Under the pieces are notes generated by a model. It saw nothing but the letters and a program-made list of their open reading frames with translations. It was not told the origin of the DNA and did no database searches. The position numbers and the translations under genes were made by a program. A DNA stretch of 51,513 nt from Anaeroplasmataceae bacterium (GTDB lineage: Bacteria > Bacillota_I > Bacilli_A > Acholeplasmatales > Anaeroplasmataceae): assembly GCA_029067355.1 (NCBI GenBank), contig JAIEEQ010000005.1:1-51513 (forward strand), read 5' to 3'. This document shows, one piece after another, positions 1-10,101 of the stretch (positions within the stretch are counted from its first letter, which is position 1; the number at the start of each line of letters is the position of its first letter).

Positions 1-1
1 A

Positions 2-7
2 TATAAT
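2..7 (+). promoter_or_regulatory. possible -10 box upstream of rpiB
   Basis: A TATAAT hexamer sits at the very left edge of the window, about 63 nt before the rpiB start. Its -35 partner would lie outside the window. It is the only consensus-quality -10 ahead of the rpiB-upp-atp run, so it could serve that operon, but with half the promoter missing this is only a suggestion. Confidence 0.3.
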
Positions 8-70
8 AACGATTGAATATTTATATTTGGAATATTATGGTAAAAATAAGGGATAGAGGTGAGTATCAGA

Positions 71-526
71 ATGAATATCTCAATAGGCTGTGATCACTCA
101 GCTTTAGAAATGAAAGAGGAATTAATAAACTATTTAAAAGGCTTGGGAATTAAGGTAAAGGATTGCGGTACGTTCAGTAAGGAAAGCTGCGATTATACAG
201 ATTATGGAATAAAGGTTGCAGAGGATGTAAAAAACGGACTTGCAGATCGGGGTATAGTTATTTGTTATACTGGCATTGGAATGTCAATTATTGCAAATAA
301 GGTAAAGGGTGTTCGTTGTGCATTAGTTCACTCTAAAGAAGAGGCAATACTTACTCGTGAGCATAATGATTCTAATTGCTTGGCTTTATCTGCAAAATTT
401 ACATCAATAACAGAGGCAAAAGCTATTGCTGATATTTGGTTACAAACATCCTTTTCCTTTGGAGAACGGCATAGCAGAAGAATTGAAAAAATTAAACAAT
501 ATGAGGAGGAAAGATATGAGCTATAA
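71..526 (+). CDS. rpiB: ribose-5-phosphate isomerase B (RpiB/LacAB family)
   Basis: Interconverts ribose 5-phosphate and ribulose 5-phosphate in the cytoplasmic pentose phosphate pathway. About 151 aa, the usual length. The N-terminal [10 protein letters not shown], central TGIGMSI-ANK, REHNDSN and C-terminal [11 protein letters not shown] blocks are all family signatures, with the catalytic Cys in VICYTGIG. The residue after that Cys is Tyr where most RpiB have Gly. I start at ATG 71 because AGAGGTGA (55-62) is spaced correctly for it; the GTG at 59 used by the ORF track lies inside that ribosome-binding site. It overlaps upp by 11 bp. Together they lead into the ATP synthase genes and supply and use phosphoribosyl units. 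Confidence 0.93.
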   Translation: MNISIGCDHSALEMKEELINYLKGLGIKVKDCGTFSKESCDYTDYGIKVAEDVKNGLADRGIVICYTGIGMSIIANKVKGVRCALVHSKEEAILTREHNDSNCLALSAKFTSITEAKAIADIWLQTSFSFGERHSRRIEKIKQYEEERYEL

Positions 527-1139
527 AGTATTAGATCACCCTTTGATTAAGCATAAGCTTACAAACATTCGCAAGAAAGAAACGAAAATGAAAGATTTCT
601 ATCAAAATGTAGAAGAAATTGCAGGATTAATGGCTTATGAGATTACTCGAAATTTTCCTTTAAAGGAAGTTGAAATTTCAACACCCATTTGTGATACAAT
701 ACAGCATGAGCTTGCTTTAGATGTTGTTATCGTTCCTATCCTACGAGCGGGACTTGGTATGGTTGAGGGAATAAGAAGATTGATTCCAACGGCTAAGGTT
801 GGTTTTATAGGATTATATCGTAATGAGGAAACTCTAGAGCCTTGTGAATACTATGCTAAATTTCCAGAAACAATTACAAACTCTATTGTTTTAGTTGTGG
901 ATCCTATGCTGGCTACTGGTGGAAGTGCAGCTGCTGCAATTTCAATGTTGAAATTAAGGGGCTGTAAGGATATTCGTTATGTTGGACTGGTTGGAGCTCC
1001 AGAAGGAGTAGAGGCTTTACAAAAAAAGCATCCAGACGTAGATGTTTATTTGGCTGCCTTAGATGAAAAGCTGAATGAGAATGGATATATTGTTCCTGGC
1101 TTAGGAGATTGTGGAGACCGGTTATTTGGTACGAAGTAA
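516..1139 (+). CDS. upp: uracil phosphoribosyltransferase
   Basis: Salvages uracil to UMP using PRPP. 207 aa, normal length. The PRPP-binding loop [13 protein letters not shown] and the upstream [10 protein letters not shown] motif are clear, and the C-terminal [13 protein letters not shown] is the uracil-binding end of the family. The true start is ATG 516 ([14 protein letters not shown]), placed 5 nt after GAGGAGGA and overlapping the end of rpiB; the longer ORF in the track begins inside rpiB. upp directly upstream of atp genes is a common Firmicutes arrangement. Its TAA overlaps the next ATG by one base, so the operon is continuous. Confidence 0.97.
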   Translation: MSYKVLDHPLIKHKLTNIRKKETKMKDFYQNVEEIAGLMAYEITRNFPLKEVEISTPICDTIQHELALDVVIVPILRAGLGMVEGIRRLIPTAKVGFIGLYRNEETLEPCEYYAKFPETITNSIVLVVDPMLATGGSAAAAISMLKLRGCKDIRYVGLVGAPEGVEALQKKHPDVDVYLAALDEKLNENGYIVPGLGDCGDRLFGTK

Positions 1140-1381
1140 TGAAATTCTCTAAGTATGCTAGGTTTTATGTATTAACTACACAGGGTATTATTACGATGGT
1201 CGTCCTTGTTGTTATAGGATATTTTATAGGACGAGCAATTGATGCTCAGTCTGTATGGCCAGGTGTATTAGCGGCTATTGGAGCATTATGCGGATTAGTT
1301 AGCTTTATCTATACTCTCTTAAGACTTTTAAAAGAGGAGGATAAGAATAAAAATGAATCAAAAATTGGATCTGAAGATTAG
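1139..1381 (+). CDS. atpZ: AtpZ/AtpI-like small membrane protein
   Basis: 80 aa, two hydrophobic helices (about residues 13-33 and 41-62) followed by a charged tail. Size, topology and position immediately before atpI fit the AtpZ family, thought to help assembly of the ATP synthase or Mg2+ supply. I use ATG 1139 (MKFSKYARF), whose A is the last base of the upp TAA; the upstream in-frame ATG at 1109 lies inside upp. The protein overlaps atpI by 29 bp, indicating translational coupling. Assignment rests on context and topology more than on a sequence motif. Confidence 0.7.
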   Translation: MKFSKYARFYVLTTQGIITMVVLVVIGYFIGRAIDAQSVWPGVLAAIGALCGLVSFIYTLLRLLKEEDKNKNESKIGSED

Positions 1382-1775
1382 TATTCTTGTTGTGCCAACC
1401 ACATGGGTTGTGGCAGCTATTGTAACCATTGTCCTTTGGGCAACACATTATGATTGGATGTACTACCTTATAGGCGTTTGTACAGGATTATTAAATTTTG
1501 GATTGATGATTAAAATGAATAGAAGAATTGTACGTATGTCAGAGCTTTACCCAGATACGGCAAAGATTATGGCAAAACGGCAGGCTTGGATTGGAGTATT
1601 ATTAAGAATTCTTGTGTTTACAGGAGTTTTCTTGGCAATCTTCTTTAAAGAGGTTTACCAAAACACAGATGAAAGCAGAATGTGGAATTTGGTTATTGCT
1701 TTTGGAGGATATGCCACAGTAAAGGTAGTACTCATCATCATTTACTTGATATTTAGAAGGAAGGTGAGTGAATAG
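1353..1775 (+). CDS. atpI: ATP synthase protein I
   Basis: 140 aa with four predicted membrane helices. AtpI proteins assist c-ring assembly of the Fo sector. The sequence is poorly conserved, as usual in this family; the call comes from four-helix topology, length and position immediately 5' of atpB. SD AAGAGGAGG precedes ATG 1353. Its TAG overlaps the atpB GTG by one base. Confidence 0.75.
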   Translation: MNQKLDLKISILVVPTTWVVAAIVTIVLWATHYDWMYYLIGVCTGLLNFGLMIKMNRRIVRMSELYPDTAKIMAKRQAWIGVLLRILVFTGVFLAIFFKEVYQNTDESRMWNLVIAFGGYATVKVVLIIIYLIFRRKVSE

Positions 1776-2467
1776 TGGCTGAATTTTGGCGTAGCTTCTG
1801 CGATGTTGGAACGATTTCAAAGCCAGTGGTTTCGACCTTAATTATCGTAGCTGTGCTAAGTATAATTTTTATCATAATGAGCTTTAAAATTAAAAAGGTG
1901 GACCCATTACAAAAAACACCTTTATGGTTAACTCCAATTATGATGCTGATAGATATAATAAATACATTTATAAAACAGAATATTGGAAAAAGATGGAAAT
2001 CCTTTGCCCCATGGTTTCTAACCATTGCAATCTTTATCTTTATATCCAATATTTCAGCAGTATTTTTGCTTGAAAATCCAACAAGCTATATTATGATAAC
2101 GTTAGCTTTGGCTTTGACCTCTTTCTTTGTAATACAAGGAGCAGGGATTGCCTCTAATGGGATATTAGGATATTTAAAGGGTTTTTTAGATCCGAATCCA
2201 GTTATGCTTCCTATGAACATTATTAGTGAAATATCGTTACCAATATCCTTATGCTTACGTTTATTTGGTAACATTGTCAGTGGATCAGTAATTGCCCTGC
2301 TGATTAAGGGATTTGCAGGATGGGCTGCAATTCCAATTATGCCACTTATAAATATTGTGTTTGACATTGGCTTTGGCTTGATACAAACAGCAGTATTTGT
2401 AATATTGTCGATTATCTTCACGTCGATGAAAATAAAAGATGAAGAAAAAATATTTAGTTTAGATTAA
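1775..2467 (+). CDS. atpB: F1Fo ATP synthase subunit a
   Basis: Membrane stator subunit that forms the ion half-channels next to the c-ring. 230 aa with five to six helices. The essential Arg helix is visible as LCLRLFGNIVSGSVIALLI, and FGLIQTAVFVILS matches the last conserved helix. Start is GTG 1775 (MAEFWRSF), overlapping the atpI stop by 1 bp with SD AAGGTGAGTG upstream. Encoded directly ahead of the c subunit in the usual order. Confidence 0.96.
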   Translation: MAEFWRSFCDVGTISKPVVSTLIIVAVLSIIFIIMSFKIKKVDPLQKTPLWLTPIMMLIDIINTFIKQNIGKRWKSFAPWFLTIAIFIFISNISAVFLLENPTSYIMITLALALTSFFVIQGAGIASNGILGYLKGFLDPNPVMLPMNIISEISLPISLCLRLFGNIVSGSVIALLIKGFAGWAAIPIMPLINIVFDIGFGLIQTAVFVILSIIFTSMKIKDEEKIFSLD

Positions 2468-2480
2468 GGAGAATATGAAA

Positions 2481-2762
2481 ATGCAAATTTTAACATTTAT
2501 TTCTAATTTTTTAGCAGAGGCTGCTGCTTATAATGAATATTTCAGAAGTGGTATGGCTTATATTGGAGCGGCAATTGCTGTATTTACAGGTATTGGTGCA
2601 GCTCTAGGAGAAGGTAGTGTAGCTGCAAAGGCGGTAGAAGCAATTGGTCGTCAGCCTGAGGCATCTGGTAAGATTACCATTACGATGTTAATTGGACAAG
2701 CTGTATCAGAAACTACGGGTCTATATGGATTTATTATTGCGTTAATGCTATTAGGTAAGTAA
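2481..2762 (+). CDS. atpE: F1Fo ATP synthase subunit c, Na+-type two-carboxylate ion site
   Basis: Rotor-ring subunit, about 93 aa, with a hairpin of two helices around the conserved RQPEA loop. The outer helix carries the ion-binding Glu in GQAVSETTGLYG. The inner helix reads GIGAALGEGS, placing a second Glu 33 residues before the first; this is the position of Gln32 in Na+-type Ilyobacter/Propionigenium c subunits and of Glu32 in the Fusobacterium two-carboxylate ring. Thr-Thr follows the outer Glu, supplying hydroxyl ligands. Na+ coupling is therefore likely by family knowledge, not shown directly. I prefer ATG 2481, 9 nt after AAGGAG; ATG 2475 in the same frame is too close to it. Confidence 0.96.
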   Translation: MQILTFISNFLAEAAAYNEYFRSGMAYIGAAIAVFTGIGAALGEGSVAAKAVEAIGRQPEASGKITITMLIGQAVSETTGLYGFIIALMLLGK

Positions 2763-2768
2763 AATAAA

Positions 2769-2808
2769 GGAAAGGAACATTGCGTAATAGCAATGCTTGA
2801 TGATTATG
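2769..2808 (+). promoter_or_regulatory. atpF translation initiation region with hairpin spacer
   Basis: The purine-rich SD AAAGGAA (2771-2777) is too far from the atpF starts (TTG 2797, ATG 2800, ATG 2806). Between them is a perfect 6-bp hairpin, CATTGC-GTAATA-GCAATG (2778-2795). Folding would bring the SD within normal distance of the start. The same bases contain ATG 2793 opening a 6-codon frame (MLDDYE, stop) that overlaps the atpF start. Either could set b-subunit dosage relative to the c subunit. Confidence 0.45.
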
Positions 2809-3351
2809 AATGAGATTTTAGAAAAGATTGCCGATGCAGTGAATCGTTGTTTAGGTCCTCTAAAAGATTTACAGGTTACAGGCGGAGATATTCGTGATTT
2901 ACTCATTCAGCTAATTGCAACAATTCTTTTATTTGTTGTTATTCGTGTTTTTCTTTGGAAGCCCGTTACTCGCATATTGGAAACGAGAAGACAGGCTATT
3001 GATCAAGCCTTAGAGGACGCTAAGAATTCTAAGGAAAATGCTAAGGCTCTAGAAGCTGAGTTGGCAGATGAACTTGCAAAGGCAAAGGCTTCTGTACAAG
3101 AATTATTGGCGAAGGCAGAAAAAGACGGAAATTTGAGAAGAGAGCAAATTATTAACGAGGCAAAGCTCGAGGCAAAGCAACGTTTAGAAAACCTTGAACT
3201 TGAATTGCAACAGGAAAAGAACAATATGCAAAAGGAAATTCGTAAGGAAATTGTAGATATAGCCTTTGCTGCTGCTGAAAAAATAGTGGCTAAAGAAATT
3301 GATCAAGACAAATATATGGATATTGTCGAGGAAATTCTGAAGGGAGCTTAG
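2800..3351 (+). CDS. atpF: F1Fo ATP synthase subunit b
   Basis: Peripheral stalk subunit. About 183 aa with one N-terminal membrane helix (about residues 30-50, LIQLIATILLFVVIRVF) followed by a long Ala/Glu/Lys-rich coiled coil, the standard b-subunit layout. The exact start is uncertain: TTG 2797, ATG 2800 and ATG 2806 are in frame and all sit behind a hairpin that separates them from the nearest SD. It ends 5 bp before atpH. Confidence 0.95.
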   Translation: MIMNEILEKIADAVNRCLGPLKDLQVTGGDIRDLLIQLIATILLFVVIRVFLWKPVTRILETRRQAIDQALEDAKNSKENAKALEAELADELAKAKASVQELLAKAEKDGNLRREQIINEAKLEAKQRLENLELELQQEKNNMQKEIRKEIVDIAFAAAEKIVAKEIDQDKYMDIVEEILKGA

Positions 3352-3356
3352 GATGT

Positions 3357-3875
3357 ATGGTTGAATACGAATATGCCAAAGCACTTTTTGATTTAGCTGT
3401 TGAGGAAAAGAAAACAGAGCTATTTTTAGATTATCTAAATGGAGTTTTAGATGCGACAAGCTCAAGTTTAGATTTTAGTAAAATTTTATCTTCTCCATTA
3501 GTTGATTTAGATGAAAAGATAAAAATAGTTAAAAAAGTATTTTATAGTTTTGATAGTACTTTTTTAGAATTCCTATGTGTTCTTGTACAAAACAATCGTT
3601 TTTTAAATATAGAACAAATTACAAAGGAGTATCACGAATTAGTAAGTGAATATAACTCTATTTTGAAAATAGAAGTAGTTAGCTCGGAGAAGTTGTCAAA
3701 AGACAGATTAAAAGAGGTAATCCATAGTCTTGAACAACGATATCCAGATAAAAAATTATATGTTGAAAATACAGTGAATCCAAAGATTTTGTATGGCTTA
3801 CAGATTATATGTAATGGGCAAAGCCTAGACATAAGCTTAAAAAATCGTCTTGCAAAATTAAAGAATTCATTATAG
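3357..3875 (+). CDS. atpH: F1Fo ATP synthase subunit delta
   Basis: Connects the peripheral stalk to the top of F1. 172 aa, normal length. The N-terminus [12 protein letters not shown] is the OSCP/delta family opening, and the C-terminus [25 protein letters not shown] matches the conserved membrane-proximal end. Lies between b and alpha genes, 5 bp and 14 bp from its neighbours. Confidence 0.94.
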   Translation: MVEYEYAKALFDLAVEEKKTELFLDYLNGVLDATSSSLDFSKILSSPLVDLDEKIKIVKKVFYSFDSTFLEFLCVLVQNNRFLNIEQITKEYHELVSEYNSILKIEVVSSEKLSKDRLKEVIHSLEQRYPDKKLYVENTVNPKILYGLQIICNGQSLDISLKNRLAKLKNSL

Positions 3876-3889
3876 GAAAGGATAAATGT

Positions 3890-5398
3890 ATGTCAAATAT
3901 TAATTTATCTGAAATATCAAGCCTGATTAAAGAACAAATCAAGGCTTATAAGGAACAGATTTATACAGAAAATGTTGGTCGTGTGGTTGAGGTTGGAGAT
4001 GGTATTGCGGTCGTTTATGGACTAGATAATGCAATGTCATCAGAGCTTTTAATTTTTCCAAATGATGTTTATGGAATGGTACAGGATCTTAGAAAGGATA
4101 GCGTTGGAGTTATTTTGTTAGGAGATTCTTCCAAAATTAAAGAGGGCGACATTGTAAAATGCAGTGGAAGAGTATTAGAGATTCCTGTGGGTGAAGAGTT
4201 TATTGGTCGTGTGGTTAATCCATTAGGACAACCTCTAGATGGGAATGGAGCAATACGCTCTGAAAAGACTCGTCCAATAGAGGTTAAGGCTACGGGAGTT
4301 ATGGACCGTAGTAGTGTCAATACGCCTTTACAAACGGGAATAAAGGTTTTAGATGCTCTTGTTCCAATTGGTCGTGGGCAAAGAGAGCTTATCATAGGTG
4401 ATCGTCAAACGGGGAAAACATCTCTTGCGGTTGATACCATTTTAAATCAAGCAGGACAAAATGTGATATGTATTTATGTTGCCATAGGACAGAAGGAATC
4501 TACGGTTTCCAATGTCTATGAAACTTTAAAAAGTCATAATGCAATGAAATACTCCATTATTGTTTCAGCATCTGCTTCAAACCCTGCGCCTTTATTATAT
4601 TTAGCACCCTATGCTGGTGTATCTTTGGCTGAGTATTTTATGTTTCAGGGGAAGGATGTATTGATTGTCTATGATGATTTGTCAAAGCACGCAGTAGCTT
4701 ATCGTGAAATGTCCTTACTTTTGCATAGACCACCAGGAAGAGAAGCCTATCCAGGAGATGTATTTTATCTACATTCTAGATTATTAGAGCGAGCTGCCAA
4801 GCTTTCTGATAAGCTGGGCGGTGGAAGTATTACAGCACTTCCAATTATTGAAACACAAGCAGGAGATATTTCTGCTTATATTCCTACAAACGTTATTTCT
4901 ATAACGGATGGGCAGATCTTCTTACAGTCTGATTATTTTTATAAAGGAATCCGTCCTGCCATCAATCCAGGTCTTTCTGTTTCTCGTGTTGGTGGTGCGG
5001 CTCAAACAAAGGCAGTTAAAAAGGTTTCAGGAACACTACGTTTGGATTTAGCTTCTTATCGAGAACTAGAGGCATTCACTCAATTTGGATCAGATTTAGA
5101 TGCTTCTACAAAGGCTAGATTGGATCGTGGAAAAAGAACTCAAGAAATTTTGAAGCAGGGACTTCATAAAACACTTTCAATGGAAGAAGAGGCTTTGATT
5201 CTTTATTGTTTGACTAGTGGAATATTAGATCACATAGAGGTAGAGGATTTAGCTCGATTTGAGGATCAATTATATTTAGATTTAAAGGTAAATGATGCTG
5301 GAAAAGAACTTGTTGCATATATTAAAGAAAATAAAGTTTTACCAGATAAGGAAAAATTAGATGCTTATCTGATGGCTTTTGCAAAAAGCTTTGAGTAG
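3890..5398 (+). CDS. atpA: F1Fo ATP synthase subunit alpha
   Basis: Non-catalytic nucleotide-binding subunit of the F1 head. 502 aa, full length. N-terminal beta barrel ([16 protein letters not shown]), Walker A GDRQTGKT near residue 170, and the signature [17 protein letters not shown] are intact. SD AGGAAAGG precedes ATG 3890. Confidence 0.98.
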   Translation: MSNINLSEISSLIKEQIKAYKEQIYTENVGRVVEVGDGIAVVYGLDNAMSSELLIFPNDVYGMVQDLRKDSVGVILLGDSSKIKEGDIVKCSGRVLEIPVGEEFIGRVVNPLGQPLDGNGAIRSEKTRPIEVKATGVMDRSSVNTPLQTGIKVLDALVPIGRGQRELIIGDRQTGKTSLAVDTILNQAGQNVICIYVAIGQKESTVSNVYETLKSHNAMKYSIIVSASASNPAPLLYLAPYAGVSLAEYFMFQGKDVLIVYDDLSKHAVAYREMSLLLHRPPGREAYPGDVFYLHSRLLERAAKLSDKLGGGSITALPIIETQAGDISAYIPTNVISITDGQIFLQSDYFYKGIRPAINPGLSVSRVGGAAQTKAVKKVSGTLRLDLASYRELEAFTQFGSDLDASTKARLDRGKRTQEILKQGLHKTLSMEEEALILYCLTSGILDHIEVEDLARFEDQLYLDLKVNDAGKELVAYIKENKVLPDKEKLDAYLMAFAKSFE

Positions 5399-5406
5399 GT
5401 GATGGT

Positions 5407-8075
<2,669 letters not shown>

Positions 8076-8077
<2 letters not shown>

Positions 8078-8102
8078 AGAACTCATATTGAGTTCTTTTT
8101 CC
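8076..8102 (+). terminator. intrinsic terminator of the atp operon
   Basis: Perfect stem AAGAACTCA/TGAGTTCTT (8077-8085 with 8089-8097) with a TAT loop, running into a T tract. It begins within the atpC stop codon, so it closes the ATP synthase operon. Confidence 0.9.
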
Positions 8103-8121
8103 TTATGGAAAGGAGTTACTT

Positions 8122-8325
8122 ATGATAGAAGGAGTTTTATTTTCTGTTGGCTTTTGTATCTTTTTTGTTGTAACCTTTTTAGTGCTGCAAGCCTCTAGAT
8201 TAGAAGAATGCTTTAAAAAAGGGAAAGTTGTTCATATACGCTTAGCATATTTTATGCTTTCGTTTATTATTGCCTTTTTAATAACCTTTGGTTTTTCTTA
8301 TCTGATTCATTTATTTAAATTTTAA
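8122..8325 (+). CDS. DUF1146-like small membrane protein (YwzB-like)
   Basis: 67 aa with two membrane helices (about residues 5-24 and 41-62) separated by a basic loop (RLEECFKKGKVVHIR). Length, topology and its location between atpC and spoIIQ/spoIIID match the DUF1146/YwzB family of Firmicutes; the biochemical role is unknown. Strong SD AAAGGAG before ATG 8122. The family call is from context plus topology. Confidence 0.65.
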   Translation: MIEGVLFSVGFCIFFVVTFLVLQASRLEECFKKGKVVHIRLAYFMLSFIIAFLITFGFSYLIHLFKF

Positions 8326-8343
8326 ATTTTTTAAAAAATCTTT

Positions 8344-8372
8344 GTATAACCTCATAGGGAGTAGACCATACT
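8344..8372 (+). promoter_or_regulatory. candidate forespore (sigma-F-type) promoter of spoIIQ
   Basis: GTATA (8344-8348), a 15-nt spacer and GACCATACT (8364-8372) match the sigma-F consensus GYWTA / GGNNANANT at all but one defined position. No sigma-A-like boxes are evident here. In B. subtilis spoIIQ is a sigma-F gene. The implied transcript start lies only about 12 nt before the start codon, just ahead of the SD. Confidence 0.45.
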
Positions 8373-8390
8373 ACTAGTGAGGTGAAAGAA

Positions 8391-9074
8391 ATGAAAGACA
8401 AAATTAAGAGATTTTTCATAGACAAGAAGGAATTATTAGTATTCATCACAGTAGTTGTTGTAGTATTTGCAACAGTGATTACAATTGCATCCTTAGCACT
8501 AAATGATACTCCAGTATCTAATGAGGATCCAATTGTAAAGCCAGGAACTGACGATGGAGAAAAACCAACAGTTAAACCTGGTGATGATGATCCTGTTGTT
8601 CCACAGCCTAAGGTGAAATTTGCTGTTCCTGTAAAAGGGGAATACAAGGTTGTAAGAATTTTCTTTGATTTATCCTTGTCTGATGAAGAGCTTGAAGATG
8701 CTATTATTACAGCAGGTAGCTATATGGTTGAATCTAAGGGAATAAGTTATGCAAAATCTGATAATAGCGTTTTTGATGTCTGTTCAATTTACGATGGCAA
8801 GGTAACATCAGTAGAAGAGGATGAACTAAATGGCGTTTGCGTTACTATTCAGCATGCTGATGGTGTTGAAAGTGTGTATTCTTCCTTAGCAGATGTAACT
8901 GTAAAAGTAAATGATACGATTACAGTTGGACAAGTTATTGGAAAAGCCTCTACATCTATTACAGACGTAGAAGCAGGAGTCCATGTCCATCTAGAGGTTA
9001 AGGTCAATGCTGATTATGTAAATCCAACAACTGTTTTTGGAAAAGAATTGTCTGAAGTACAAGTTGGAAAGTAA
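8391..9074 (+). CDS. spoIIQ: SpoIIQ-like forespore membrane protein with degenerate LytM/M23 domain
   Basis: About 227 aa: a short basic cytoplasmic N-terminus, one membrane helix (about residues 14-36), a Pro/Asp-rich linker (KPGTDDGEKPTVKPGDDD) and a C-terminal LytM fold. The HxH motif is present as VHVHLEV, but the first zinc ligands of active M23 peptidases (HxxxD) are replaced: the equivalent stretch reads ESKGISYAKSD. This resembles B. subtilis SpoIIQ, a non-enzymatic partner of SpoIIIAH in the channel linking forespore and mother cell. Start ATG 8391 follows GTGAGGTG; the GTG at 8382 belongs to that SD. The neighbouring spoIIID supports the call. Confidence 0.82.
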   Translation: MKDKIKRFFIDKKELLVFITVVVVVFATVITIASLALNDTPVSNEDPIVKPGTDDGEKPTVKPGDDDPVVPQPKVKFAVPVKGEYKVVRIFFDLSLSDEELEDAIITAGSYMVESKGISYAKSDNSVFDVCSIYDGKVTSVEEDELNGVCVTIQHADGVESVYSSLADVTVKVNDTITVGQVIGKASTSITDVEAGVHVHLEVKVNADYVNPTTVFGKELSEVQVGK

Positions 9075-9086
9075 ACCAAGAAAAAT

Positions 9087-9116
9087 AAAAGGCACGAGAG
9101 TGCCAATTTTTCTTTT
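9087..9116 (+). terminator. terminator after spoIIQ
   Basis: GGCAC-GAGA-GTGCC hairpin (9091-9104) flanked by A-rich sequence and followed by AATTTTTCTTTT. A short but GC-rich stem with a stable tetraloop; it separates spoIIQ from spoIIID. Confidence 0.8.
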
Positions 9117-9130
9117 ATAGAATTTTCTAA

Positions 9131-9159
9131 TCATAAAAATATTTTTTTGAGCATAACTA
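9131..9159 (+). promoter_or_regulatory. possible mother-cell (sigma-E-type) promoter of spoIIID
   Basis: TCATAAA (9131-9137), 14 nt, then CATAACTA (9152-9159). This partly matches the sigma-E pattern (KMATATT / CATACAMT); the CATA core is right but the 3' half of the -10 deviates. spoIIID is sigma-E dependent in B. subtilis, which is why I looked here. Confidence 0.35.
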
Positions 9160-9176
9160 ATACTAGGTGAAGGACA

Positions 9177-9449
9177 ATGGCTGAAACGAATTCTCGTGTG
9201 TTAGAAATGGCTTATTTAATGCTAGAAGGAAGAAGAACCGTACGTGAGGTTGCTAAAATGATTGGTTATTCAAAATCAACTGTGCATCATGATTTGACAA
9301 CAAAGCTTGAAAAAATAGATCCACTTCTGTATGAACAAGTAAAGGATTTGCTAGATTATAATAAAAATGTCCGCCATTTGCGTGGCGGAGAAGCTACTCG
9401 GTTAAAGTATCAACAGGAACCTCAATTGGAAAAACACCCAAATCCATAA
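9177..9449 (+). CDS. spoIIID: sporulation transcriptional regulator SpoIIID
   Basis: DNA-binding regulator of mother-cell gene expression during sporulation. 90 aa, normal size. The helix-turn-helix RTVREVAKMIGYSKSTVHHDL and the C-terminal RHLRGGEATRLKYQ are diagnostic of SpoIIID. ATG 9177 lies behind AGGTGAAGGA. The last 56 bp overlap the convergent yigZ gene, and the codons for the RHLRGG block contain a hairpin that appears to terminate yigZ on the other strand. Its presence implies an endospore former. Confidence 0.95.
   Translation: MAETNSRVLEMAYLMLEGRRTVREVAKMIGYSKSTVHHDLTTKLEKIDPLLYEQVKDLLDYNKNVRHLRGGEATRLKYQQEPQLEKHPNP
9361..9389 (-). terminator. minus-strand terminator for yigZ lying inside spoIIID
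   Basis: Read on the minus strand: stem TCCGCCA-CGCAAA-TGGCGGA followed by CATTTTTATTATA. Seven GC-rich pairs plus a T tract just after the yigZ stop form a good intrinsic terminator. On the plus strand these bases encode a conserved SpoIIID segment (VRHLRGG). Confidence 0.75.
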
Positions 9450-10017
9450 TTTGTGTATCTCCAATCTTATAGGTAAAGCAATCTTCTTTTATTTTATGAA
9501 ACATATTTTTTTTACAATAGCCTTGAAGGGTAACCTCAGTTAAAAATGAGGTTTTTTCTATTTTTATATACTTCATCATTTTTAAAATGGTTTGGTATGA
9601 GGAATAGGAGCAGGTAATTTGAAACTTGATTTGTTCCTCAACTTGGTATTTTAGCGTATTATCTAAAACTGCACTTGTTGCTCCACTATATGCTCGTACA
9701 AGCCCGCCAGCGCCTAAAAGAATTCCACCAAAATAACGAGTAACTACGACAAGAATATTTGTTAAATCCTGTTTTAGGATAACATCTAAGATAGGAGCTC
9801 CAGCTGTTTTTGCAGGTTCTCCGTCATCACTTATTTTTTGAATAGAGGCGTTTAGGCGGTAAGCAAAGCAATGGTGGCTTGCATCATAATATTTTCTTCG
9901 TATCAAACCAAGAATTTCTTCAATTTCTTCTAAAGAATTTACTCGATAGGCTTCAGCAATAAATCTTGATTTTTGTATGACAATCGTATTTTCATAGTTT
10001 CCTTGAATGAATTTCAT
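9394..10017 (-). CDS. yigZ: YigZ/IMPACT family protein
   Basis: About 207 aa. KSRFIAEAYRVNSLEE at the N-terminus, ASHHCFAYRL, the hallmark DDGEPAKTAGAPILDVI, and VTRYFGGILLGAGGLVRAYS place it in the YigZ/IMPACT (UPF0029) family, with the usual smaller C-terminal domain. Function is unsettled; eukaryotic IMPACT modulates translation control. I start at the internal Met (MKFIQGNYEN), which has GGTGAT 4 nt upstream on the minus strand; the longer ORF starts upstream of the promoter. Divergent from cca and convergent with spoIIID. Confidence 0.9.
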   Translation of the reverse strand: MKFIQGNYENTIVIQKSRFIAEAYRVNSLEEIEEILGLIRRKYYDASHHCFAYRLNASIQKISDDGEPAKTAGAPILDVILKQDLTNILVVVTRYFGGILLGAGGLVRAYSGATSAVLDNTLKYQVEEQIKFQITCSYSSYQTILKMMKYIKIEKTSFLTEVTLQGYCKKNMFHKIKEDCFTYKIGDTQIMDLGVFPIEVPVDTLTE

Positions 10018-10033
10018 AAATATCACCAAAGAT

Positions 10034-10085
10034 ATTATACAATGATTATTTTTTCTTTGCAAATAGGAACGTTTTGTTTTATAAT
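10034..10085. promoter_or_regulatory. divergent yigZ/cca promoters sharing one -35 box
   Basis: The self-complementary hexamer TTGCAA (10057-10062) is followed 17 nt to the right by TATAAT (10080-10085, for cca) and 17 nt to the left by TATAAT on the minus strand (10034-10039, for yigZ). Both are near-consensus sigma-A promoters with ideal spacing and use the same -35 element on opposite strands. Confidence 0.8.
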
Positions 10086-10101
10086 TAATTTGGTGTTTGC
10101 A

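Noticed and set aside
1753-2421. Minus-strand ORFs opposite atpB (1753-2049, 2086-2421)
   Set aside because: No SD and low-complexity composition; codon shadows of atpB.
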